NCBI GenBank assembly: GCA_020205615.1
Contig: CM035171.1
Coordinates: 30,592,281-30,656,280 of the forward strand
Origin: Panax quinquefolius
Lineage: Eukaryota; Streptophyta; Magnoliopsida; Apiales; Araliaceae
Length of the DNA stretch: 64,000 nucleotides
Reading direction: 5' to 3'
The stretch's first letter is position 1. Each line of letters starts with the position of its first letter. The notes below the pieces were generated by a model. It was not told the DNA's origin. It did not search any database and saw only the letters and a program-made list of their open reading frames with translations. A program made the translations under genes and the position numbers. Positions 34,221 through 45,318 of the stretch are shown piece after piece.

Positions 34221-36232
34221 ATGGCATCACAACCAACATTTAAACGCCAAAGGGGATGGAGTTCAAGATCCGCACAACCGACACGAACCTATGATCGCCA
34301 AAAATTTATGAGTGCCGCCGCCGCCGACCGGTATGAGTACATGCTAACCAAAGCCCTTACACCAGAGCGGGGATTGACCCCCGAGGCAAATGATGGGGAG
34401 ATGATGCCTCAAATCTATCAAAAGGGGTGGATCAAATTCACCGAAAATCCAGAACCCGCTGTGATTAACATTTTCAAGGAATTTTACGACAATGCTCAGG
34501 ACAAAGCCCCATTCAACGTGTATGTGCGGGGTTGCTTGGTTCTGTTCAGTGCCGATGCAATAAACAATTATTATCAGCTGCGGGTGTGACGCCCCCAAAA
34601 TTAAGTATACGTCACCCATCTTGGGTCGCCACTTACATGGTACATAAATTCAAATACAACTTACTAATATAAGCGCTGTGTATACAATCGACATAAAGCG
34701 TGAGTTTGAATACAAATATTGTCTACTAGATATTATACAAACTCAACAGAGTCCTCATTACTACTATTATCACACTATTTCACGAGAATAGTGAGGACTA
34801 CTAATGCTATCCTCTGGACCATTACTCCGCTCCCGGACTCGTCCCGGCTATGTTCTCATTTTCAAGAGAAACGGTGAAAGAAAGGGTGAGCTCAACTAGC
34901 CCAGGAAGAAATATTATGACTAAGATAATGCAGAATAATTTATCATTAGCCTTCAACATTGTTAAACTGATTAAATACAATAGACAACAAGTTTAAGCAG
35001 CTTGTGAATAAGCAATCCATTAAAAGAGTCAAGTAGAGAATAAAGTCTACTATCTTTTAGGTTTTAAAAGGTTTTCATCATCATTATATTTGAGACTCAA
35101 ACTTTAATAAATAATCCACATCATCGAATCACCCCTGCACTACGGCCAAGGATATTCATCAAATTATCAATGGTCATGACTATACTGAATCACCCCTGGT
35201 CATAATCATACCAAAAACTATCCATCACTGCATTACAGGCCACTGAGGACTTTTATCACATCATTTATAACAAGCCATGATTATACCGAATGATCCCTGG
35301 TCATAATCATACTAAGTTCATCTATACACGTAAGCCGAAGATAACATAATATAACATGAGGATGATGACAATGACATAATAATTCAATAAAACAAGTTCA
35401 AGAATTATTTTATCCAGGAATTATTAACGTCCAAATTGTCAAAATGATACTGTTTTGTAGAGTAAAATTCAAGAATGATCAGAAGAATATTTCCATGAAA
35501 AGATACTGGATGAAGCGCAAATATCAAGGATATTCCACTAATTTCATGGAGTATAGAAGTCAAAGATTTAACCAACTGGGTATAATAAAGAATGGAATAA
35601 CAAAAGAAATCACCATGCATGCGGTGCAGCATAGGCGAGTTATTCAATGTAATAATAATAATAACGAAACGTGTCGGGTGAAATTCACACAATCGCAGGA
35701 TGATCCAATGAATAATAAATCTTTGAATAATAAACAATGGAACCGGTAAAAGGTGTAAAACACACGAGCGAGGATATTCCAATGTAATAATAAATGCGGA
35801 ATAATAAACAATGGAACGAAGTAGGTGTAAAACACACGCATGTGATATTCCAACAGAATAATAAAGAATGGAATAACATAAGGAGATCACCAAGTATGGG
35901 GATTCCACGTATCTGAGTTATTCCAATGTAATAAATAAGAATGGAATAATATAAGGATTTCACCAAGTATAGGGTATGCTGGCGTATCAAAGTTATGTAT
36001 AAGGTATACCACTTTTACAAAAGTTATTCAATGTAATAATAAGCAATGGAATAACAACAGTTCTCTTCATGAATAAGAAAGAATAACACCCTTACTGTAC
36101 AACAAATAATATTCCCTACCTTAGAAAAACCTGAATATTGGCAAGGTGAAGTAAGAGAATACTTTTCTTCTTTCTCTATAGTTTTCTCTCTAGAGTTTCA
36201 AAGTGAATTCGTGAAAAATAATGAAGCACTAG

Positions 36233-36250
36233 GCCTCTATTTATAGAAGA
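36233..36250 (-). promoter_or_regulatory. TATA box of the minus-strand solo LTR
   Basis: The minus strand reads CTTCTATAAATAGAGGCC. The tandem repeats at 36282-36679 lie directly upstream of it in the sense direction, the nearest about 35 bp away. Confidence 0.7.
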
Positions 36251-36281
36251 TTTCTAGCTTAGCACCGCCGTGTGAAAAGGC

Positions 36282-36487
36282 AAGTGGCTTGACGATTTGG
36301 TGATGTGAAACGAAAAGTGGTTTGGCACTTTGTAATGTGAAACGACAAGTGGTTTGGCCTTTGTAATGTGAAACGACAAGTGGTTCGGCCACTGTAATGT
36401 GAAACGACAAGTGGTTCGGCCTTTGTAATGTGAAACGACAAGTGGTTCGGCCTTTGTAATGTGAAACGACAAGTGGTTCGACGCCTG
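36282..36487 (-). repeat. 31-bp tandem repeat, six units plus a partial
   Basis: Units start at 36282, 36315, 36347, 36378, 36409 and 36440, with a partial at 36471. In plus orientation each reads AAGTGGTTCGGCC then TTTGTAATGTGAAACGAC with small changes. The units nearest the TATA box (36282, 36315) are the most diverged; the distal four are almost identical, so the array grew at its distal side. Confidence 0.92.
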
Positions 36488-36489
36488 GT

Positions 36490-36679
36490 AAAGGTAATTA
36501 CTATTAACAAAGGTAATTACTATTCACAAAGGTAATTACTATTGACGAAGGTAATTACTATTGACGAAGATAATTACTATTCACAAAGGTAATTACTATT
36601 GACGAAGGTAATTACTATTGACGAAGATAATTACTTTTCACAAAGGTAATTACTATTGACGAAAGTAATTACTATTGAC
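36490..36679 (-). repeat. 19-bp tandem repeat, exactly ten units
   Basis: Ten 19-bp units cover 190 bp without gaps; the consensus in plus orientation is GAAGGTAATTACTATTGAC. Variants follow a three-unit order (AAAGGT...GAC, GAAGGT...GAC, GAAGAT...CAC) repeated from 36528 on, giving a 57-bp higher-order period. TAATTA lies in each unit. Confidence 0.93.
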
Positions 36680-38218
36680 GAAGAGACTCTTAGAAGATGA
36701 CATATGGGCCCCCCATAAAATAATCAAACTTACCACAAATGTCTCATAACAGACTCTTTATATACATCAAGGATTGAATAAATATTACCACAAATCATTT
36801 TATTTTTAATCAACACATATTTAATCTTTCAACAATTATTAATTATTTATAACTTGTCGTCTCAATTAATAATATAACATATTATCTGAGATGATAATTG
36901 TGACAATAATTGAATCAATAATATAAGAGATATGATGCAAAAGAATTAGTGTAGCAATAATTGAGCATATAATGAGTGACTTCTCACGTAAGAATCAATA
37001 ATCAATACCGTATGCTACTTATGCAATCACGCCAGACATCGTACTTTTACTCTAGGGTAGTTCAACAGGTTTTAACGGTAACACTCTGCTGTAGTTATTT
37101 TTATAGAAAGATAATTTTGTCGTTTTCTAACTACGACAATACTTCCGTTAATGGGGTCCACTAATGATTAAGTAATTGCATACGAATATTCCCCGACAAA
37201 AAGAATATTCCCACCAAAGTAATATTTTATAACAACTTGCATACTTTGCAAAATTTATAAATACTACCCACAATTATAATATTATCTTAAATTCACACCA
37301 TAATATTAAAAAAATTATTTCGACAAAATTTAAATCTTTATTGATAAAATCTGGGGTCTGACAGCGGGTACCTCGCTAATTCCAATATGCTCAGCTACGT
37401 GATTTTGATTCGGACTTTGATGAAGTAATCACAGGGATGACAAAGCCACGAACATCTTGGATAAAAGGTCAGAAGGGAGGCACAGTGTTCATAGCAAGGA
37501 CCTTAGCCTGTATGGAAAAATATGGTATGCCTTCTTATACGCTAAATTGCTTCCGTCCCAACACCCTTCAGATGTCACCAAAGAGAAGGCGTTGCTGTTG
37601 TACGCAATGGTGCAAGATTTCATTATCGACGTCGGGGCTATTATCTGTTTCTCCATCCGTCAGTGTTTACGTGGAAATTTTTCGGGCGCCTTGCCACACC
37701 CATCACTCATATGTGGGTTGTGCCGTAATGCAGGGGTGAGATGGTCTGACGATGAGCCCACACTAATGCCGCTCGCATTGCTTGATTCTAGAATGATAGC
37801 GCGGTATTCTGTATGGGCAGGAGGCGAGTCACATCCACGAGGTCTAGGCTTTATTTTTCCATCAGCTTCGGAGGACGAAGTTGACGCAGAAGATACCTCA
37901 GAGGCTGAGGATGAGGCTATGGGAGATCAAGGAATCGAGTAGGTACCGCAGACCGAGGCACTATCCAGTCCTCAGTTCCTTGACCTCCAAAATCGGATGA
38001 TTGCGCACAACAAAGCAGCACGTCGGGAAATGCGGCGATTGGCAATGCGGCAAGATCACATGTTTGATGTTATGAACACATCTTTCGCCTCACTTAACAC
38101 AACCCTTCAAAGATTCAACCCGACGGCTCAATTTCCATATCAGCAACCCGGACCAATGCCGACATTTCCACCAAGTGATTCTGATGAAGAAGAGCACCAA
38201 CCACCTCCCCAGACTTAG

Positions 38219-39419
38219 GCGATTGCAGGGAAGTCCTCATGCTCTTAATTTTGTTTTTATCCAATGAGGGCATTATGTGACTTAAGTTTGGGGGATTTAA
38301 ATTCTTGTTTTCATACATATGTAGTAGCAGGGTTATTTTTGTTTGCATTCTAGTTTGCATAGTAGCTTAGGTTATTGCATAGTAGTCTAGGTTATTTTTT
38401 ATATGTGTTTATTGCATTCTAGGTTATTAGTTAAATATTGTGTTTGCATATGTCCACTAGTGCTGCAGTTTATGTTATTTGTGGGCCAATGATGAGATTG
38501 TGAATAAGTTAACCAAAATAGTATTGATTATTAGAACTGTGATATAATTTTTGTTATAAATCAAATCTTGCACTTGTTTGAAACTGTTATAAAAAGGTTA
38601 GCACGTTAATAACATCTTTGTTGACCGGTCAGTTCCAATTGATACATAAATATTTTCTAAAGGATAATGCTATGGTAAATGAGAAAACGACAAGGATAGG
38701 AAGTAAAGGCTAAAATTAGGCAAGAACCTAAGTTTGGGGGAGTATATGTAGGAAAAAAAAGTATACATTGTGACTAGTCTTGTTTCGGGGCCTTTGTTAC
38801 TTGAGCAAGTACGCCCGAGGGGATTGTCTTTACATCTAGCACCCTAAGGTCTTTTATGGTCTGGGAGTCGTTGGTCGAAAGCTCGCTAAGGGGTAGTACT
38901 ATTAGCCTAATGGGATGAGGCATTGCACAGTCATTTATGTATATTAAAAAAAGGGATAATAACGGGAAAAGAGCAAAAAGCCCCCGTGAAAAAAAATTGA
39001 AATAAATAAAGGATCAGTACCCTGCATGAACCCTTGTATTTGGTATTGCGTAGTTTTAGTTTTAGTTGGAATGTGCCTATTCTTGACATTTTTAAGTTTG
39101 CACTGTATGATTCTTTCTAAGAAATTACTTATGTATTGAATTGGAGTCCGTATCAGTTATCATAGATGTTGAACACACACGCACACTATACCAGTGATAA
39201 TTATTCAAGATTTGAGAATTAATATGAAATCATGGATTGGTTTTGGTAATTCATATTGTAGAGTTGCTTGTTTTCTCTGAGGCTGATGGGATAATGTTGA
39301 TTCTGCAATATTATTGGATTCGTAAGCATGTAGATTATATTTATTTCATTTTATTGCATTGCATAGCATGTAGTTTGTTTTGCGCTCGAGGACTAACACG
39401 GTTTAAGTTTGGGGGATTT
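38219..39419 (+). other. 3' non-coding region and PPT of Athila A
   Basis: No open frame of note. It is nearly identical to C (25344-26543), including CTTAAGTTTGGGGGATTTAAA near 38280, AACCTAAGTTTGGGGGAGT near 38730 and the terminal polypurine tract GTTTAAGTTTGGGGGATTT at 39401-39419. The repeated AAGTTTGGGGGA blocks look like PPT copies, so internal plus-strand priming sites are possible (inference). Confidence 0.75.
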
Positions 39420-40798
39420 TGATAAGTGGATTTCATATACACAAATAGATGTTCATTTCAAGCTTAAATCCGTTGTTATTTTCTGGTTTTGTGTTCATTT
39501 TCACTTGTTTCATGTTCTTTTTATGTGTAGGGTGGTCATGGGGGCAAGTGGTGAAGAAAGGCGGTCTTTCGGAGCAAAGTTAGAAAAATGCATGAAATAG
39601 AAAAATTTCTTTAGCAGTGGACATGCCGATTCAAAGTGAGCTATATTGGTTTGTTCCCGGCCGGGAAGTGAAATCTCGAATCGTAGTCTCCTGCTGCTTA
39701 TTGAACTTTGCTGCCACATGGTTTTGGGACTTGGTTTTGCGCATGGACTCTAAGAAGCAAGGGACTTCGGCTAGAACAGAGGGGGATATATATATTACGT
39801 TGCAAACAACAAATGGAGGATCACACGAAGCATAATATAGAGATTAATTCTAGGATTTGAGTGCAAGCTTTGGAGGAGTAATTTGAAGAGATTTTCATGA
39901 CGATTGCAATTCTAGGCTACGTGAAGGGTGTTCATCATTATTCTTCTCTTTAGTCTTTTATTTGTAATTGCAAGGATGTTTTCGTTAGATTATTCAGTTT
40001 TTACTTCATTCGTTATGAACTAATTCACTTATTAGGCTTATGATGGATCTTTGGGTGAAACGATGATTTTATAATTTCGATTTCCAGTTCAATAAGATAT
40101 TTTCAGTTTATCTATGTTAATTTGAGCGTGAATTTATGAATAGCTTGATCACCAGTTCTTTATGGATTTGTATGGAATCGAGAGAGCATATTCAAATCTA
40201 GACTTAGTTAATATAGTTTGTGTCATGAATTTTGTGAATAGCAGATTCTTGATTATTGTTAAGGTAGAGATATGCTTGACATCACATGTAATCGGGGAGA
40301 GAACTTAAGCTTAAACCTTCTTTAATTTCAGTTCACATAGAGATATAGTGAGTTGGTTGATTTAGGTGTTTAACTTGTTTCTCTCTAAATTGTGGATTTA
40401 AGTTAATACGGTATTAGTGCATCGAGAGGTGGCTAGTACTACATTCATGTTCTTGATTAATAAACTGAGATATTGAGTTGAATTGGAATAAAGGTTTGAA
40501 AATCAGAGTGAAGCTTAGGGTGAAATCATAAGTCTAATTCTCCATTAATTGTTTGAAATTTCGGATTTTAATATTTATGATTGTTTTGTGATAATTTACT
40601 TATTTATTAATTTAGTTTCTATAATTTTAAACCATTGAATTGAACAGTTTAATAGAATTAGGATTAATAGAAAATTGATAATTGTGAAGTTAAAGTTCTT
40701 CTTAATTTGTCCTTGTGGGAACGATACTTTATTCACTACTATATTATTTGTTGACCACGTATACTTGTGTGATTTGTGTATATAGATTTTACCCAACA
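39420..40798 (+). mobile_element. 3' LTR of Athila A
   Basis: This 1379-bp copy is closely similar to 26544-27920 and ends TTTTACCCAACA. The patch at 39625-39690 (GATTCAAAGTGAGCTATATTG, CCCGGCCGGGAAG) differs strongly from the sister LTR. It abuts an inverted LTR at 40799. Confidence 0.9.
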
Positions 40799-42177
40799 TA
40801 TACGTGGTCAACAAGTAATATAATAGTAAGTAGAGTATTGTTCCCTCAGAGACTGTAAATAGAATTTAAACCTCACAGTTACTAATTTCCTATTAATCCT
40901 AATTTTATTAAACTAATCAATTTCCAGTTTATAACTAAAAGTATTAAAAAGATTAAAATCACCAAACAATCAATAAATTCTAAAAGCTGAATTTTCAAAC
41001 AAATAATGGAGAATTAGGCTTCCGACTTCACTCTAAGTATCACTCTGATTATTACACCTTTATTCCAGTTTAACTCACTATCCTAGTTTATTAATCAAGA
41101 ACATGTATATAGCACTAGCCACCTCTCGATGTACTAATACCGTATTAACCCAAATCCATAATTATGATAGAATTAAGTTAAACACCTTAATCAACTAACT
41201 CACTATATCTCTATGTGAATTACAATTAAAGAAAGTTTAAGTTCAGGCTCTTTATTTGATTACATGCAATGTCAAACATATCTCTACCCTAACATTCATC
41301 AAGATTCTGTTCATTCACATAAATCAAGAACACATGATATATTAATCAAGTCTAGACTCTAATTTCATCTCTCGAGTTTATACAAGTCCACACAGAATCA
41401 TTGATCAGGCAATTCATAAATTCACGCTCAAATTAATATAGATAAACCGGATAATAGCTTATTAAACTGAAATCAAAGATTACATAATCATCGTTCCACT
41501 TAAAGATCTGTCTTAAGCCTAAAAAGTAATTAGTTCATAATAAATGAAATAATAACTGAATAAATTAAAGATACAATCCTTCAATTACAAATATAAAACC
41601 AAAGTAGAAGAATAATGTAGAACACCCTTCACTTTAGCATTTATCCGCAATCGATATGAAATTCCTCAAAATCTTCACTCCGTTGCTCAATATGAAATTT
41701 TGTTCTCAATTTTCGTTAATTTCTTTGCATAATCATGATTTCGTTGTTTGTTGAGCAATATATATCCAACACACGAGTTTTGGTCAAAGTCCCATGTCAA
41801 TTAGAGTCCCAAAGCAATCCAAGTCCCCAAGCCCATGTTCCAAAGATAAAGCAAGTTAGATTGCAGATGGCACTTTCCTTTCGGCGAGGGTATTTCAGAT
41901 AGGAAAAGCCCACCACGAAAGCTAGCCCCTGTCATGTAGAAGTGAAGACCCCGCTCCGTGAAGGTAGGGCAAAATTGCTGAGTTTATCTGATCCTATTTT
42001 GTTGCTCAATTCTCGCCCAAAATGCATTGTAACTCCATCCTTTCCGATCAAATGCAACACCACCGTACCTACACAATGAATAACAATAAACAAGTAAAAT
42101 AGAACGTATATACGAGAAATTAACACCGATTAAGCTTGGATTAGGAACCGATTCGTGGATTTAAAATCCACTTATCA
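40799..42177 (-). mobile_element. Truncated inverted Athila LTR, probably 5' LTR of B
   Basis: In plus coordinates it reads TATACGTGGTCAACAAG to AAATCCACTTATCA. It lacks about 35 bp of the inner terminus (TGTTGGGTAAAATC...) seen in D and stands tail-to-tail with the A 3' LTR. It carries the C/T-rich promoter-distal region and the decayed GC module at 41880-41960 (CTTTCGGCGAGGG, ACCCCGCTCCG). Its orientation and position fit B, whose gag breaks off at 24902. Confidence 0.75.
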
Positions 42178-43560
42178 AGCATCCTTGATGAAAGTCAAGG
42201 AAACAAGAGAAGAAGGTGAGTACCTGCTAGCATACTGAAAGTAACGTCCATGAAGTGTTAGGTGATAAAGCAGACTGATGTGTCAGGAAAGTCAAAAAGG
42301 AGTTGTCACATCAACCTGACACGTCTACATCAGTGCTCAGAAATGTCTGGAGCATTAATTGCCAAAATGGATATCTTCGACTAAGACATTTCAAAGGTTA
42401 CTTCATAAGCAGGATTCAAAGGGAAGCTCATTAATAGAAGACCTCCAATGGCTATATTCTAACGGGAAGATAATAGATGAATCTACAAATAACCAAAGCT
42501 TCAAATAAGAAGAAGTTGTTGACCAGAAGAGATGCAAGTCATATAGAGCATAGCAGAGAAAAGGTCTTTATGAAATTGAGACCACTACAATAGAGTGAAG
42601 TACAACTAACGAGAGTTCTACAATGATAAAGCTTCACTCCATATAAAGAGTATAACAATGAGATGGCATATATACTGAGAGCCGGAAGGCCAAGAAGGAT
42701 ACAACTTAAGTGGCAGATCAGAAAGAAGAATACTTGAGCCACTTTATGTCTCATCTTGACCACATTGAGCTGAAGAGAAGAAGATACATAACTGAATATG
42801 TGCACAAGACAACCAGTGTTCAAGGACTGCTAAGTACCCAAAAGAGCTAAACTGATAAGCAAAGACTTAGCAGTAGCTCAACGATGATGGTGCACAATGT
42901 TGATTATCAGATGAAGATAACCATCAACGACAAAGAACAGCAGCACCAAAGGATGAGTCAAACTGCTAAGTACCAACAAGATGTCAAACTGAACGCACAT
43001 CTTAGCATTCTCTTAGCAGTCCCGAGGATGTGATCAAACACCAATATTAAATATATGCCCAATGATCACAAGATGCTGCTAAGTACCGGAAGATGAACAA
43101 GTTGAACGTCATCTTAGCAGCTCAACAACAACAAATATTAATCAAACAACCAAGCCACCAGGGCCTGCAGGGTCCTTGTCTTCGTGACTAAATCAAAGTC
43201 AAGTCTACTAGATTTGCTGAGTACCAGAGGGTACAAGAGATTCTAAGTCTGTTGGGCTTAGTCTACAGTTTCCAAGGTTGCTGGTCTTGAAGAGTTCTTA
43301 GTGAACTAATGTTCCAAGACTGCTGGTCTTGAAGGAATCTTCGTGATTCAGAGTTGATTAAATCCTTAGTGGATCCCTGCTTGTTAAAGCAGAATAGTGA
43401 ATTAAGAGCATTCAATCTCTGAACCACTTAAAACCTCTGGTGTCATTTACTTTATGGCATTTACATTCAGTACTATAACTATTATATCTTCTTGCAATTA
43501 ACTCTACATTAGAACTATGTTTAATGTTATATTTCTGAAGGATATCTTAATCTATTCCGA
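42178..43560 (+). mobile_element. Copia LTR F, first part
   Basis: This plus-strand LTR is related to the E1 LTR (shared blocks: GAACCACTTAAAAC near 43423, GGATATCTTAA near 43541). Its 5' end was removed when B inserted, and it continues at 49588-49722 after element D. It contains inverted-repeat units with ACTGCTAAG and CTTAGCAGT (42826-43121). No coding sequence is recognised; the short frames here are not conserved. Confidence 0.78.
42826..43121 (+). repeat. Three hairpin units in copia LTR F
   Basis: Inverted pairs: 42826-42835 with 42865-42874 (ACTGCTAAGT / ACTTAGCAGT, perfect 10 bp); 42962-42970 with 43012-43020 (ACTGCTAAG / CTTAGCAGT); 43075-43083 with 43113-43121 (GCTGCTAAG / CTTAGCAGC). 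The outermost pair is A-T in the first two and G-C in the third, a compensatory change. A decayed fourth unit (GCTGAGTACC) is near 43217. Confidence 0.85.
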
Positions 43561-45297
43561 TGTTGGGTAAAATCTATATACGCACAACACACAAGTATAC
43601 GTGGTCAACAAGTAATAAAATGATGAGTAGAGTATCATTCCCACAGAGAATTATTTAACAAAAATACCAAGTACTAACCCGTAACCAACTCAATCTTATT
43701 TAAACGAATGAATTTCAAATTATATAAATTAAACTACTATTAAATTCCACTAGTTAAATTAAGATAACAGAGATTTAAGATCACAACTTCACTTATTGCT
43801 TCATTTAAGTTAACACACTTCTCATCAATTATTCTCTATCTTGAATTGTTAATCAAGAACACTAAAGCAGATAAAACCACCTCTCGATGCATAATACCCA
43901 TATTAATGTCAATCCACAATTAAGATAGAAATCCGTTAAACATCTTAATCAATAACCCACTATATCTCGGTGTGAATTACAATTGAAGAAGGTTTAAGAA
44001 TAAGTTCTCTATCAGATTACATGCGGTGTCAAGCATATCTCTACCATAACACTCATCAAGTTTAAGCTACTAACAAAATCCTGAACACATGCTATCATGA
44101 TAAGATCTAAATCAATACTTCATCTCTCGAGTTCATATAGATTATCACGGTAATTGATGGCCAATCAATTAAACAATTAAGTCCAAATCACAATAGACAA
44201 TCCTCACAATAGAACATAATAATTAATAATAAAGCATATTAAAATAAACTACACAATAAGATCCATTATAATCTCAAACAAAGAATTAGTTCATTGAATT
44301 AAAACTAAGAATCCACAATTGAATAATCATTAAAAGATAAAGATAAGAGTAGAGTAAAGAAAAAAACTGTTGTCAGCAAATCTCCATCTTCATCAAGCTC
44401 CTGCTCTTGATCTTCAATGGTCTTCAAGTTGCTTCAATCTCCAAATCTAATTAGAAATAGTGTTTTGATCTAATTTACTCTAATATAATCTAATCTAATG
44501 AAATCCTCTCTCTAGTCTCTAATCTCCCCTAATCCTTGTGATTCTCCTCCTTCTATAAGTCTCTTTATATGTCTTTAAGTCCTCTTGGAAGTCCTCTTGG
44601 AAGTCATTGTGTAAATCGGATCAAAACAATCCTTTCTAGACTCAAATTGGACCAAATTTCGCATTTTCGCGCATTTTCTGGGCATACCCCCGCCCCAGCG
44701 GGGGTCTAGGCTTGTTTTGGGCCTGCCCCGGTGGGCTAGGGGCCTGTCTTGTGACTTGTATGCCCACCCCGGCGGCGGTTTTGTGAAGGAAAATTTTCTA
44801 CTCTGACGTCCTTTGGGAAAATGGCCATAACTTTTGATCCGGGAAGCGTTACGAGGTCTGCCACCTAGCAAATCGAAGATATCGACGAGATCTACAACTT
44901 TCATTCTTTGAGAATTGAGAAATAACGAACAGATGAAGGTTGAAATTTGGATGAAAGTGACTGTTATGCAAATGGTCACCCAAAACAGCGACGTTCGACG
45001 TCCGTTGGTACAAAGATCATAACTCTTGCATCCGAACTCCGATTGGAATGATTCAAGATATTCTGGAAAGCTAAGAAGAAGCTCTAAAATTTAATCCAAG
45101 TTTCAAGCCAGGAATATGAAATAAACATAAAAGTCCAAACGATGTCCGGATTTGCTTTTCTTTGCGATTTCATACCAATTCTTTGCGATTTCAACTCCCA
45201 AGCAAATAATTCAAGTAACTAAGAAAAGTAACTAAGAAACTTATCAAATAATTCAAGTAATAGATACCGGATAAGTAGGTATAAAACCTACTTATCA
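43561..45297 (-). mobile_element. 3' LTR of element D
   Basis: In sense it starts TGATAAGTAGGTTTTATACC and ends AGATTTTACCCAACA. It keeps full GC modules (CCCCCGCCCCAGCGGGGG at 44689-44706, GCCCCGGTGGGC near 44723, CCACCCCGGCGGCGG near 44764). It also has GGCCATAACTTTTGATCCGG and CATAACTCTTGCATCCGAAC blocks like those in other LTRs here. The open frame at 44575-44979 lies across these blocks and is probably chance. Confidence 0.87.
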
Positions 45298-45318
45298 AAT
45301 ACCCCCAAACTTAAACCT
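45298..45318 (-). promoter_or_regulatory. Polypurine tract of element D
   Basis: The minus strand reads GGTTTAAGTTTGGGGGTATT just before the 3' LTR. This is the same tract as in A and C (GTTTAAGTTTGGGGGATT). Confidence 0.82.

Larger units (their letters stand above)
34585..37363 (-). mobile_element. Solo LTR, 2779 bp, in Athila A ORF3
   Basis: In plus coordinates it runs from TGTGACGCCCCCAAAATT to GGGGTCTGACA; read in sense it starts TGTCAGACCCC and ends GGGGGCGTCACA. These ends match the LARD LTR closely. The target duplication GCGGG lies at 34580-34584 and 37364-37368. It shares with the LARD LTR the TATA box, the GGCCGTAGTGCA hairpin-type motifs (35130-35340) and the GGAATAA repeat blocks (35440-36060). 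It is shorter and has its own tandem repeats upstream of the TATA box. Confidence 0.9.
34221..38218 (+). pseudogene. Athila A ORF3, split by a solo LTR
   Basis: It starts MASQPTFKRQRGWSS at 34221 and reads the same domain as copy B (ALTPERGLTPEANDGEM, FYDNAQDKAPFNVYVRG, SADAINNYYQLRV) up to the insertion at 34585. After the insertion it resumes at 37369 with a stop and a frameshift, then GKIWYAFLYAKLLPS, VQDFIIDVGAIICFSIRQCLRG, GLCRNAGVRWSDDEPTLMP, ARYSVWAGGESHPRGLGF, an acidic EDEVDAEDTSEAEDEA stretch and a C-terminal part with RREMRRLAMRQDHMFDVMN and SDSDEEEHQPPPQT. About 480 residues in total. It resembles the plant 'putative plant transposon protein' family; its function is unknown. Confidence 0.8.
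26544..40798 (+). mobile_element. Athila-type Ty3/gypsy element A, complete in layout, with nested solo LTR
   Basis: Layout: LTR (26544-27920), PBS, leader, gag, protease, RT, RNase H, integrase, spacer, ORF3, 3' non-coding region, PPT and LTR (39420-40798). Removing the 2779-bp solo LTR and its 5-bp duplication at 34585-37368 leaves about 11.5 kb, normal for Athila. All coding parts carry stops or frameshifts. No target duplication exists because the left flank is the 3' end of copy C and the right flank an inverted truncated LTR, so A is part of a recombined cluster. Confidence 0.88.

Noticed and set aside
36254..36510. Repetitive minus-strand frames (FTLQRPNHLSFHI) as a repeat protein
   Set aside because: They are translations of the 31-bp promoter-proximal repeat; two frames are open at once, which fits a non-coding repeat.
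36282..36679. CRISPR array
   Set aside because: Units are contiguous without unique spacers and lie in a plant LTR.
44575..44979. 134-codon minus-strand frame in the D LTR as a gene
   Set aside because: It lies in an LTR over GC palindromes; the sister LTR has a differently bounded frame, so it is not conserved as protein.
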